A DNA stretch of 42,461 nt from NCBI RefSeq assembly GCF_900115615.1, contig NZ_FOXB01000019.1:1-42461 (forward strand), in the 5' to 3' direction. This document shows, in pieces, positions 8,881 to 17,300 of this stretch. The stretch is from Hydrogenimonas thermophila. Its GTDB lineage: Bacteria > Campylobacterota > Campylobacteria > Campylobacterales > Hydrogenimonadaceae. Made by a program: the position numbers and the translations under genes. The notes below the pieces were generated by a model, which worked only from the letters and a program-made list of their open reading frames with translations, had not been told where the DNA came from and did not search any database. The stretch's first letter is position 1. Each line of letters starts with the position of its first letter.

Positions 8881-9210
8881 CGTTTTCCTTTTCAGCCAAG
8901 GTTTGTATATCAACATTGTATTACACTCAAACTTTTATTCTACTTAGTGCCTTTACTAGACCAATTAAGAGATTGAAAATGAAGTTATAAAGTGGATGAA
9001 TGGGCGAATGTTGCTGTGAAATTTTGCACCCTATGACTTTAATAGTTGTAATCAGAGTCAAATAGAAGTGACATAATGTTCTCAGTTCAGAAAAAATAAT
9101 GAGATATATAAACAATTGATGAAGATAATAAATGCTTGAAATAATCTAATTTGTAAAACTTTTTTTATAAAATCACTAAAATACCGGTAAGGAAAAGTTT
9201 TTTATTTTAT
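8881..9210. other. Gene-free stretch between two toxin-antitoxin modules
   Basis: About 330 bases with no convincing gene. A 62-codon minus-strand frame (8927-9115) has no recognisable family or ribosome site and is probably chance. The right part runs into the 3' end of yoeB; the left part must hold the vapB promoter, but I could not define one with confidence. Confidence 0.5.
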
Positions 9211-9465
9211 CTAATAATGATATTTGCAAGATATAACAACTATTGAATATTCAGTTACTTCATAAACCAATCTATGCTCATTTGTAATTCTTCTCGACCA
9301 ACAACCAGATAATTCAAATTTCAAAGGCTCAGGTTTTCCTATTCCAGAAAAAGGTGTTCGCTTTATATCATTTAAAAGTTGATTAATCTTTTTAAGTATC
9401 TGCTTATCAGTTTTTTGCCAATAGAGATATTCATTCCAACTATCATTTGTAAATGTTATGTTCAT
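9211..9465 (-). CDS. yoeB: YoeB-family ribosome-dependent mRNA interferase toxin
   Basis: An 84-residue protein of the Txe/YoeB family, full length. Typical features are the start NITFTNDSWNEYLYWQKTDK, the LLNDIKRTPFSGIGKPEPLK block, LSGCWSRRITNEHRLVYEV with the catalytic Glu/Arg/His neighbourhood, and the C-terminal KYHY holding the general acid/base His-Tyr end. YoeB cleaves mRNA in the ribosomal A site. It starts 2 nt after the stop of yefM, as in the E. coli operon. Confidence 0.95.
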   Translation of the reverse strand: MNITFTNDSWNEYLYWQKTDKQILKKINQLLNDIKRTPFSGIGKPEPLKFELSGCWSRRITNEHRLVYEVTEYSIVVISCKYHY

Positions 9466-9467
9466 TC

Positions 9468-9722
9468 TTATATTTCTATTAAATCTTTTTGAAAAACTTT
9501 ACCACTTCTTGCATCTTTTAATGAACGAAGTAAAACTTCTCTGTTTTTTGGATTTCTTAACAAATAATCTGTCTCTTTTAAAGAGTTGTATTCATCTAAC
9601 GGTATCATTACAACATTTTCACGATCTTTTCTATGAATGATCACCTCTTCATTGTCATAATATACACTATCAAAAATGGATTTAAAGTTATTTCTTGCTT
9701 CAGTCATACTAACTACTTGCAT
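9468..9722 (-). CDS. yefM: YefM/Phd-family antitoxin
   Basis: Neutralises YoeB and represses the operon. The start is placed at 9722 (MQVVSMTEARNNFKSIFDSV) because AAAAGGA lies 6 nt upstream; the 89-residue form starting at 9737 would include that ribosome site in its coding sequence. The Phd/YefM DNA-binding core (EEVIIHRKDRENVVMIPLDEYNSL) and the C-terminal toxin-binding helix (LLRSLKDARSGK) are intact. A TGTACA palindrome lies 21 nt upstream of the start. Confidence 0.93.
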   Translation of the reverse strand: MQVVSMTEARNNFKSIFDSVYYDNEEVIIHRKDRENVVMIPLDEYNSLKETDYLLRNPKNREVLLRSLKDARSGKVFQKDLIEI

Positions 9723-9742
9723 AGATATCCTTTTCACATAGA

Positions 9743-9757
9743 ATGTACATAATTATA
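9743..9757 (-). promoter_or_regulatory. yefM-yoeB operator (TGTACA) and -10 element
   Basis: ATGTACAT at 9743-9750 is a perfect palindrome with the TGTACA core known to be bound by YefM in E. coli. Immediately upstream in the gene's direction lies TATAAT (9757-9752), a perfect -10 box. An operator just downstream of the -10 fits autorepression. The -35 is not clear. Confidence 0.65.
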
Positions 9758-9837
9758 GCATTAATTTTGTTATTTATTCGATTGTAATATCTATTTTAAC
9801 GTGAGTTCGGGATAAAAGGAGAATAAAAATTACTTGA

Positions 9838-9999
9838 GCCTTCCTCAGAAGAATACTAAGCGGTCTCTATCCTGAAGCAAAATTAGATGCAGTTACAAAT
9901 TTTTACTTTAATGACAATACTAAAAGTTTAGCAAAAAGTCATAATGTTGAACTAATAGAAAGGGAACAACTACTTCAATTAACTTTACCGATGAGCTGA
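9838..9999 (+). pseudogene. Remnant of a restriction-endonuclease-like (Mrr-type) gene cut by IS21
   Basis: An open frame preceded by an in-frame TGA (9835-9837) and no start reads ...LSGLYPEAKLDAVTN, FYFNDNTKSLAKSHN, VELIEREQLLQLT. The pattern VTN-YF...A-LA...VEL-R..L is what the C-terminal part of Mrr_cat nucleases looks like. Its terminal TGA falls exactly on the proposed left end of the IS21 element, so the native 3' end is lost, as is the 5' part. Family assignment rests on about 45 residues, so it is tentative; that it is a broken gene is more certain. Confidence 0.5.
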
Positions 10000-10025
10000 C
10001 CTATATTGTGTGTATTTTCACTTTT

Positions 10026-10814
10026 TTACAAAGATTTATCCAGTCCTAAAAGAACACCAGCTTCTCTTTTCTGTTTAAGCCTGTAACTTTCACCTTGAAT
10101 ATTTAGTATATGACTATGGTGAATAAGCCTATCAAGTATAGCTGTAGTTAAAGCTTCATCATTGTTTAACACCTCCTTGAACTTAGTAAAAGATAGATTA
10201 CTGGTTATGATAATTGAGCCTGTTTCATACCTTTTGTTAATAACTTGGAAAAAAAGATTAGCCTGATTAGCATCTAGTTTGATATATCCAAATTCATCAA
10301 TAATTAAAAGCTTTGTTGTATTTATAACTTTTTTGAAATAGTGTTGCAGTCTATTGGTTTGTTGTGCTATTTCAAGCTGTAAAAGCAAATCTTGTGCAGT
10401 GATAAATTTGGTCTTTATTCTTGCTTGAGTAGCTAAATATCCTAAGGCAATGGCTAAATGTGTCTTTCCAACACCACTTGGACCAATTAGTAAAACATTT
10501 TGGGCATTCTCTATGAATCTAAGGGTAGATAACTCATTAATAATATTTCTATCTACTGGAGAAGATGAAAAATCAAAATCTTGCAAAGTTTTTACCTTTG
10601 GAAAACCTGCCATTTTAAGAGTAATCTCTTTTGCTCTTTGTATTTTTGTTTCATACTCATACTCAAATAGTTTCAATAAAAACTGAGTATAAGATAGATT
10701 CTTTTTAGCTGCTTCATCTGCAAGTGAAGAGAAACTATTCTTTATTGCAGGAAGCTTAAAAAGCGTAGCGTATGCTTGAATCTGTTCATTGATGGAAGCT
10801 ATGTTATTAGACAT
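10026..10814 (-). CDS. istB: IS21-family transposition helper ATPase IstB
   Basis: A 262-residue AAA+ protein that regulates target selection and stimulates IstA. Walker A is LLIGPSGVGKTHLAIALG at about 105-122, Walker B is LLIIDEFGY near 169, with a sensor-like SIIITSNLSF near 200. Length is normal for the family and no frameshift is seen. Its start overlaps the end of istA by 8 nt, the usual coupling. Confidence 0.96.
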   Translation of the reverse strand: MSNNIASINEQIQAYATLFKLPAIKNSFSSLADEAAKKNLSYTQFLLKLFEYEYETKIQRAKEITLKMAGFPKVKTLQDFDFSSSPVDRNIINELSTLRFIENAQNVLLIGPSGVGKTHLAIALGYLATQARIKTKFITAQDLLLQLEIAQQTNRLQHYFKKVINTTKLLIIDEFGYIKLDANQANLFFQVINKRYETGSIIITSNLSFTKFKEVLNNDEALTTAILDRLIHHSHILNIQGESYRLKQKREAGVLLGLDKSL

Positions 10815-11865
10815 AACTAGCCTCCTTTAGTAATTTTTCATACTCTATAAGAGATGATTGATAGATAATAAACTCTTTATCTATTGATTCAATCCTATGT
10901 TTAGATGTATAATTACTTTTTGAAGTTGTTAACGAGTTTGTTGGTTCTACTGCCAATATAAGTGGCAGTAGAGCCTTTTTCTCTATTTCAAATAGATCTT
11001 TTGGTTTTTGTTTTAGTGTACCGTGTACTCTATCATTAATTATCTCTAACCAACTAAATATTTGGCTATTTAAAAGTTGACAATCTATTTTTAAAGGTGA
11101 ATTTTTCAGTTTTGATCTCAAAGGAATATAGAAATTCCTTTTTAAATACCCAATAAATCTCTCAACCTTACCTTTAGTTTGTGCTCTGTATGGTTTACAT
11201 AACATTGGTGTAAAACCATAGGTTTTTGAAAAATCCAAAAACTCTTTATTGAATTTATGCTTTGTAGCGCCATAAGCATTTCTTTGAATAACAACACTTT
11301 TTAGATTATCGTAAAGTATACTCTTTGGAACTCCTCCAAAAAACTCAAAAGCCTTTTTATGGCACTCTTCAAATGTCTCATATCTCATATTATCTGTAAA
11401 ATGTACATATGCATATCTACTGTATCCTAAAATCATTACAAAGGCATAGATTGGACTTTTACCTGTTTTTATTACTGTCCAATCAACTTGTGCCTGAACT
11501 CCTGGCATTGTCTCAAATCTAATAACTTTCTCTTCTTTTAGTGGCAAAAATTCTTTATAAATAGCACTCATAAAACTTTGCAATATTCTAATCTTCCCTT
11601 TATAACCCTTATTTAATATCTCACGATATATTACAGTTGAAGGAATCCCATGTGGCAATGCATCTGCAATACGCTCTTTTATATACTCTTTAAATGGATC
11701 TAGCTTTGATTTATACTCTACTCTTTTTCTTGGCATTAACTCTTTTTCTTTTAATCTTTTGGAAATTGTCCTTCTATCTAACCCTGTCATTCTTGCAATC
11801 GCTCTTATACTGTACCCTTGTTTGTGAAGCGTATGTATCATTACAAACTCCTCATATGTAATCAT
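10807..11865 (-). CDS. istA: IS21-family DDE transposase IstA
   Basis: A 352-residue transposase. An N-terminal helix-turn-helix (GYSIRAIARMTGLDRRTISKRL) is followed by an rve integrase core with the acidic triad seen in VQAQVDW, SILYDNLKSV and KGKVERFIGYLK. It is at the short end for IstA but has all catalytic blocks and no stop. A palindrome CTCCAAATATTTGGAG (11874-11889) sits just upstream of the start. The element is probably active or recently so. Confidence 0.96.
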   Translation of the reverse strand: MITYEEFVMIHTLHKQGYSIRAIARMTGLDRRTISKRLKEKELMPRKRVEYKSKLDPFKEYIKERIADALPHGIPSTVIYREILNKGYKGKIRILQSFMSAIYKEFLPLKEEKVIRFETMPGVQAQVDWTVIKTGKSPIYAFVMILGYSRYAYVHFTDNMRYETFEECHKKAFEFFGGVPKSILYDNLKSVVIQRNAYGATKHKFNKEFLDFSKTYGFTPMLCKPYRAQTKGKVERFIGYLKRNFYIPLRSKLKNSPLKIDCQLLNSQIFSWLEIINDRVHGTLKQKPKDLFEIEKKALLPLILAVEPTNSLTTSKSNYTSKHRIESIDKEFIIYQSSLIEYEKLLKEASYV

Positions 11866-11912
11866 TCATAGCTCCTCCAAATATTTGGAGGAAATCTATC
11901 ATATTTTTCACT

Positions 11913-12212
11913 CTATCTTTTACAAGTGGTACATTTTTCTTTTGCGTTTGTGGTGTATTTTAGCATTGCAGGTGACATTTGGTCACCATTTGATATAGTT
12001 TCACTCCAAAAATCACCTTTTTTATATAGTTCAAGTGATATAAAAAAAACATATAAAGAAATCAGCAATTCTTTACAAACCTCTGAGTTATGTGGATTGT
12101 AAATTTCACTTTCTATATTTTTAAAATCTTCTATTTTTAAATCAAAATTATACTCCCATAACAATGTGGCTTTTTGTTCCTTAATTTGTTTAATAAGTTT
12201 ATAGCAATTCAT
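11913..12212 (-). CDS. Unknown protein, 3' end replaced by the IS21 end
   Basis: A 99-residue frame with GAGG 6 nt before its ATG. The first about 75 residues (MNCYKLIKQIKEQK to FWSETISNG) are native; the rest (DQMSPAMLKYTT...) is translated from the terminal sequence of the IS21 element, so the gene is truncated. I recognise no family; the native part is helical and acidic, with a hydrophobic helix ELLISLYVFFISLELY. Its ATG overlaps the stop of the small upstream gene (ATGA, 12209-12212), so the two were a coupled pair. Confidence 0.6.
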   Translation of the reverse strand: MNCYKLIKQIKEQKATLLWEYNFDLKIEDFKNIESEIYNPHNSEVCKELLISLYVFFISLELYKKGDFWSETISNGDQMSPAMLKYTTNAKEKCTTCKR

Positions 12213-12385
12213 AAAATACCTCGTTTTGAATTTTTATAAAATTTAATATAACTCAACTTTGCAAACTTATTAATACTCTTAGAAACTGTCTTATACTCCC
12301 CATCAATGAAGATCTCACAATACTCTTCACCATCTTGTACAATTATGATATTTTGACTGGTTGGAAGATAGATTGCTTTTTTCAA
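12209..12385 (-). CDS. Small unknown protein (58 aa) with a TTG start
   Basis: An open frame read from TTG at 12385 with AGGA 6 nt upstream; it runs MKKAIYLPTSQNIIIVQDGE, EYCEIFIDGEYKTVSKSINK, then 18 residues to TGA. The TGA lies inside ATGA shared with the next gene's start, strong evidence that both are translated. The sequence suggests a small beta-rich fold. Two small coupled genes of this shape recall toxin-antitoxin or accessory pairs, but I do not recognise either partner. A GTT in the same frame further upstream is not a plausible start. Confidence 0.6.
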   Translation of the reverse strand: MKKAIYLPTSQNIIIVQDGEEYCEIFIDGEYKTVSKSINKFAKLSYIKFYKNSKRGIL

Positions 12386-12486
12386 TACATTTCCTAAATT
12401 TAATTTAACTGTAAATACTAATAATAATCAATATTTGATGAATTTAATATTAAATCTATACTTTTAACCACAACTCTATTTTCTAC

Positions 12487-12527
12487 ACTATACTTCCCAA
12501 AAAACTTTTATTTTTAGAAAGTATAGT
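12487..12527. repeat. 9-bp inverted repeat upstream of the AAA/TOPRIM genes
   Basis: ACTATACTT (12487-12495) and AAGTATAGT (12519-12527) are perfect complements separated by 23 nt. The repeat lies between the divergent small-gene pair and the AAA/TOPRIM unit, and may be a shared operator, a terminator-like hairpin, or chance in AT-rich DNA. Confidence 0.4.
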
Positions 12528-12575
12528 ATGTTTTTACAAACTTATACCTTCTTAAAGAGTTGAATACAACACTTG

Positions 12576-12604
12576 TTGACAACCAAAATTCAACTTGCTA
12601 AAAT
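12576..12604 (+). promoter_or_regulatory. Sigma-70 promoter of the AAA/TOPRIM operon
   Basis: TTGACA (12576-12581), a 17-nt spacer and TAAAAT (12599-12604) form a near-consensus promoter 54 nt before the GTG start. An 8-bp inverted repeat, AGTTGAAT (12558-12565) with ATTCAACT (12588-12595), straddles the -35 and encloses a smaller CAAC-ACTT-GTTG (12567-12578), so a repressor could occlude it. Confidence 0.8.
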
Positions 12605-12657
12605 CTTTAAAAGACTTTAAAATGTAATAAACAGACAAGTCAGATTGGAGATAATAA

Positions 12658-13677
12658 GTGAATAAAGCGCAAGGCAAAATAAACAATATTAAAATTTATA
12701 ATTTTAAAATATTTAGAAATTTAGAAGTAAAAGATTTAAAAAGAGTAAATTTAATAGGTGGGAAAAACAATATTGGTAAAACCGCTTTTTTAGAAGCAAT
12801 AGAGTTAGTTACACTGCCTAAAAGTATTATTGAAATAGTTTATTGCGTTAATAGAATTCTTACTAGAAGATATAACGATCTTAAAAATATTGAATTTGAT
12901 TTTTTTTATGATGAAAACAAAGAGTTAAAAATAGATATAAATAGTCATCAAAAACTCTCTATGGAGATTTTCCCACTAAAACAGCAAAACTTTAGATTGC
13001 TGATTGATGATCAAGAGATATTGCCAGAACCTTATATGAAAATATGGTTCAATCATCAAGATAGACAGTTGCCAGTTAGTATGTTGACAAAAAATCAAAA
13101 AAATATAAACAATTTTATGAGTAAAAATGTAAAGTTTATCCCAAGTAGCTCTTTAAATACACTCTTGATCTCAATTTTATATGGAAATTTGATTGAGTTT
13201 GATAAAGAGGAGTTTTTAAATAACTCATTACAACTTTTTGATCAAAATATCAAATCTCTAAAACAAATAGTAAAAGAAAATGAAGTTGTTTTAAAAGTAA
13301 AATTAACAGATAGATTGGTTCCACTCTCATCTCTTGGTGAAGGAATAAATCGCTTCATAGCAATACTTTGTGCTATATGGTCTAGTAAAGATGGCTATTT
13401 ACTGATCGATGAAATAGAAAATGGAATACACTATACTAACTATGAAAAGCTTTGGAAAATAATCTTTGAAGCTTCAAAAGAGGCAAATTGTCAAGTTTTT
13501 GCAACTACACACTCAAAAGAGTGTATAGAAGCTTTTAATAAAGTCAATAAAGAAAATGAAGGTGCTTATTTAGAGTTTTATATGAATAAAAAGACCAATA
13601 ATATTTTAGTTAAAAATAGAGACTATGAGCAGTTAAGTTATTCACTTTCTCATAAAGGAAGGTTTAGAGGTGAATAA
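12658..13677 (+). CDS. AAA/ABC-type ATPase, OLD/RecF-like, of a two-gene defence-like unit
   Basis: A 339-residue SMC/RecF-like ATPase of the AAA_15/AAA_21 type. It opens with the family's INNIKIYNFKIFRNLEVKDL, then Walker A GKNNIGKT (35-42), an ABC-signature-like SSLGEGINR (224-232), Walker B YLLIDEIEN (247-255) and the switch His in ATTHS (282-286). The coiled-coil insertion is short. It starts at GTG with GGAG 8 nt upstream and ends 8 nt inside the next gene, a TOPRIM protein. ATPase plus TOPRIM nuclease is the layout of OLD, Gabija GajA and PARIS (AriA/AriB) systems. Function as phage or plasmid defence is inferred. Confidence 0.88.
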   Translation: MNKAQGKINNIKIYNFKIFRNLEVKDLKRVNLIGGKNNIGKTAFLEAIELVTLPKSIIEIVYCVNRILTRRYNDLKNIEFDFFYDENKELKIDINSHQKLSMEIFPLKQQNFRLLIDDQEILPEPYMKIWFNHQDRQLPVSMLTKNQKNINNFMSKNVKFIPSSSLNTLLISILYGNLIEFDKEEFLNNSLQLFDQNIKSLKQIVKENEVVLKVKLTDRLVPLSSLGEGINRFIAILCAIWSSKDGYLLIDEIENGIHYTNYEKLWKIIFEASKEANCQVFATTHSKECIEAFNKVNKENEGAYLEFYMNKKTNNILVKNRDYEQLSYSLSHKGRFRGE

Positions 13678-14323
13678 ACTTATAGTAGAAAGTAAAAATG
13701 ATAAATTTTTTATAGAAAAATTGATAGAACATTTGAATATTAAAAATATTGAAATAGATGAACCTTTATGCAATATAGATGAATTTGTTTGTTTAGATGG
13801 AATATCAAATCTAAAATATAAACTTGAAGATCTGAAGCTTGATTCTGGAGAAATAGATAAATTAGGAATTATTTTAGATGCTGATAAAATAGGAATAGAT
13901 CAAAGATTAGAACAAGTAAATAATATTTTAGAAGAATTGAATATCAATATTAAGTTTACAAAAAATAATGAGATTAAGTACGATAAATCTAATGATATTG
14001 AAATAGCTTGTCACATTTTAAATATAGATGGTTTTGGAGAATTAGAAGATATCCTGTTTCAAATTAAAAACTCAGATTCTGTTTTTGCTGACTGCTTAGA
14101 GAGCTGGAAAGAATGCCTTGATAAAAATGACAAAAGTATATCTGAAAAAGATTTCATTAAGTTTTGGATAAGTAATTACATAAGATTTGATACTTGCACT
14201 AAAAAAGAGCAAAAACAAGCTAAAAAAAATTGCAATTTTGAAAAAGCTTTGCAAAAAGATATTTGGGATTTTGAACATAAAGTTTTAGATAGCTTAAAAG
14301 AATTTTTAAAGATATTTGAATAA
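13670..14323 (+). CDS. TOPRIM-domain protein, DUF3226-like, partner of the AAA ATPase
   Basis: A 217-residue protein. LIVESKNDKFFIEKL at the N-terminus holds the TOPRIM Glu (E7), and LGIILDADK supplies the DxD pair (D70, D72); the spacing fits DUF3226/TOPRIM proteins. The C-terminal 90 residues are helical and Lys/Asp-rich. The ATG is inside the ATPase gene (8-nt overlap), so expression is coupled. Known relatives associate with AAA ATPases in defence islands; it is not the DUF4435 AriB of PARIS as far as I can see. A nuclease or effector role, released or activated by the ATPase, is inferred. Confidence 0.75.
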   Translation: MNKLIVESKNDKFFIEKLIEHLNIKNIEIDEPLCNIDEFVCLDGISNLKYKLEDLKLDSGEIDKLGIILDADKIGIDQRLEQVNNILEELNINIKFTKNNEIKYDKSNDIEIACHILNIDGFGELEDILFQIKNSDSVFADCLESWKECLDKNDKSISEKDFIKFWISNYIRFDTCTKKEQKQAKKNCNFEKALQKDIWDFEHKVLDSLKEFLKIFE

Positions 14324-14329
14324 CTTTTT

Positions 14330-14350
14330 AACGGGACAAAAAGTCCCGTT
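14330..14350. terminator. Hairpin terminator between convergent genes
   Basis: AACGGGAC (14330-14337), loop AAAAA, GTCCCGTT (14343-14350): a perfect 8-bp GC-containing stem 6 nt after the TOPRIM gene's stop. It lies between the convergent TOPRIM and RND genes. The T-tract is short, so efficiency is uncertain. Confidence 0.7.
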
Positions 14351-14361
14351 TCTAAAATTGC

Positions 14362-17300
14362 TTAAAAATCCACACTCTCTTTCTTCTTATATATCCAGAC
14401 AAAAAGAATAGGAATAAATACAAGCGTAAGGAATGTTCCGACCATTAGTCCACCTATTGCTACAGCTCCAAGAGGTGCAAGACGCTCTAAGCCTATCGCC
14501 CATCCAAGGGCTACTGGTAGCATACCGGCAGTTGTAGCAAAAGCGGTCATTAAAACCGGTCTTGTTCTGATCTTAATACTTTCAAGCATCGCCTCTTTTG
14601 AGCTAAGTCCTCTTTTCATTCCCAACAGTGCAAACTCGATCAACAAGATTGCATTGTTTACAATAATACCGCTAAGAAGAATGAATCCCATCATAGCGGG
14701 CATTGATGTGTGGTAATCCATTAGCAGGAGTATCCAGCTTGCTCCAACCAAAGTAAGTGGAATTGAGAAGATAATAAGAAGCGGTGCTCTAAAAGAGTTA
14801 AACATAGGAATAAGAACAAAGAAGATTAGCCCTACTCCAAATGCAACTGCTTTTACCATACGCTTTGCAGAGTCTTGAAACTGTGCAATATCACCCGTCT
14901 GTGTCAACTCAACACCGTCAGGAAGCTCTATACCTGCATATGCTTTATCGAAATTTTGCATTATATGAGAGATCGAAGCTTTTTCTCTGAAACCATAAAC
15001 ATCAACCGTATATTTTAACCCCTCTCTTGTAATTTGACTAGGCTCTTTAACCTTTACTAAACTGCTGAAAGTTGAGAGTGGTATTTTACCTTTTGGCGTA
15101 TCTATGAGAATTGTATCTAAAGTCATTAGAGCTTTTTCTCTATCTGCTCCTCTTACTCTAATAAGAGTGTCAACAGCATTATTTACAGCTAAAGATGCGC
15201 TAGGTGAGCCTTTAAGATATAGTGCTGTCTGTTTAGCAATATCATCTGCGCTTACTCCATAATATGCACTCTTTTGCTCATCTATCTTAAGTTGATAAAC
15301 ATCTTTTGACAGATCCCAAGTTTTGGCAACATTAACAAGCCCTTGAGTATTTTGCAAAACTTCAAAGAGTCTCTCTGAAGCAGTCTGAAGCTTTTCAAAA
15401 CTGTCACTGCTAAGCATAACATCAACATTTCCGCGAATACTTGAGAGAGCCGTCGCTCCATAATCAAATACACTAAAATATTTAATATTAGGAATCTGCT
15501 GGATCTTCTCTCTTATTTTATGCTCAATATCCCAAATACTCTCTTCTCTTTCAAATCTATTTAGATACGTAGCAGTAATAGAAATAGAGTCTATTCCTCC
15601 GGCACTACCAATGCTAAGCACTCCCGCTTCACTTCCAATAGCTGATGATACTCTCTTTACAGCTCCACTATCATAAACAGCTTGGTTAACCTTTTGTAGT
15701 ACTTCGGCACTCTTTTCTATTGGAAGATTAGGATCCATTGTAATGTTAATCTTCACAATTCCAGTATCCATAGGTGGCATAAGCTCCTGCCCAACTGTTG
15801 GCATAACAACACGAGCACTAATAGCAAACAGAATTAATAAGCTGGCAAAATATAAAAATGCGATTCTTTTTCTCTCCATTGCTGCTTTTGCAAGCTGGGC
15901 AAAGAAATTTCTGGCACCATTGTTAAAATAGTCCGAAACTTTTGCAAAAACCTCTTCTGCTTTTAAAACCCAAGAACTTTGAATCGCTAAAAACTTCATA
16001 CTCAAAAGCGGAACAGTAGTGATGGAGATGATGTAAGATGCCGCAAGAGCTATTAAAAGTGTAGAGACCAGTGGTCTAAATACTGTCTGCGGATAATCCC
16101 CAACAAACATAATAGGAAAGAGTGCAACCATTGTTGTAATTGTTCCTGAAAGGTCAGCAAACATTATCTCTTTTGTTCCATCCAAAACAGCCTTACCTAT
16201 TGGTTTGCCAAGCTCTTTGTAGTGGCGTTCAATATTTTCCATTACAACAACAGCATCATCAAGCAGTAGTCCCAATGCCAAAATGATGGCAGTCAAAGTT
16301 ACAACACTAAACTCTATACCAAAAAGATACATCATTGCCACTGTTGATGCATAGACAAGCGGAATGGTAAAGAGTACCACCAAAACCTGTCTGAATGATG
16401 CAAGAAAGAAGAAAGCAACAATTGTTGACATTATGATCGCATCTCGAAGAGACTCAAACATATTTGTAATGCTTTGCTCTATTGTATCTTTTTGTGAATC
16501 TGTCACTTCAAAATCAAGCCCTGGGTAGTTTGCTTTTATCTCTTTAAGTTTTGCTTCTACATTTTCTATTGTCTTGATCACATCTGCATCTATTGAACGC
16601 TGAACTGAAAGTGCAATAGCAGGTTTTCCGTTACCGTAATACAAAGCACTGTTGTCATAATGACCATAAGAGATATGAGCTATATCTTCCAAACGCACCT
16701 TATCTGTAATAGGCAACTTTTTTATCTGCTCTAAACGATCTCTTTTTCCGTTTGATTTTAGTAAAAATCTTCCACGATCAATATCCATAAACCCTATGGC
16801 ATAATCTCTATCATTTTTAGAGAGCATCCCTAAAACCTGACCCATATTTAGACCAAGTTTGTCAACTGCCTTTTTATCAACCTCTACTAAAATCTCTTTT
16901 TTGAATCCTCCAAAAATATCTACATTAGAGACACCCTCTATCTTTAAAAGATCATTTTTGATCTCATTTTCACAAATCTCTCTAACATCAAGCAAAGATG
17001 CGACTTTGGAAGAGACCCCGATGGTAATGACTGGAGGCGTAGCAGCAGTAATTTTATGGATCTGCGGCTCTTTAATATCTGGTGGCAATGATGAGCGGAT
17101 TTTACTAATAGCATTTGCCACATCTGTTGCCGCACTCTCAATATCTTTTTCATAATGAAACTCTGCTCTTATAACACTTACCTCATCTATGGTAGATGAG
17201 TAGACTCGACGGATTTTATCTAGTGCATAAAGCTCTTTCTCTATTGGAACTGCAACATTGGAGGCAATATCTTTTGCACTAGCCCCCGGCCAAATGATAA

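Larger units (their letters stand above)
9997..11985 (-). mobile_element. IS21-family insertion sequence, complete (istA-istB)
   Basis: Two overlapping intact genes, DDE transposase IstA and ATPase IstB, define an IS21 element. Proposed ends are TGACC (9997-10001) and GGTCA (11981-11985), giving about 1.99 kb, within the family range. Both flanking reading frames are interrupted exactly at these points: the left fragment's stop is made by the terminal TGA, and the right gene's last 23 codons come from the element. The usual 4-8 bp target duplication is not visible between the flanks, suggesting a deletion or recombination after insertion. End positions are inferred. Confidence 0.75.

Noticed and set aside
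8927-9115. 62-codon minus-strand frame
   Set aside because: No family resemblance, no ribosome site, in a low-complexity gap; treated as chance.
9723-9837. Possible IS end in GTGAGTTCGGGATAAAAG near 9801
   Set aside because: Resembles terminal sequences of some IS elements but no partner repeat was found; too short to claim.
9997-11985. 4-8 bp target duplication of IS21
   Set aside because: Flanks ATGAGC and CCATTT do not match at the proposed ends.
12658-14323. Assignment as PARIS
   Set aside because: The architecture matches, but the TOPRIM partner looks like DUF3226 instead of DUF4435; named only as PARIS-like.
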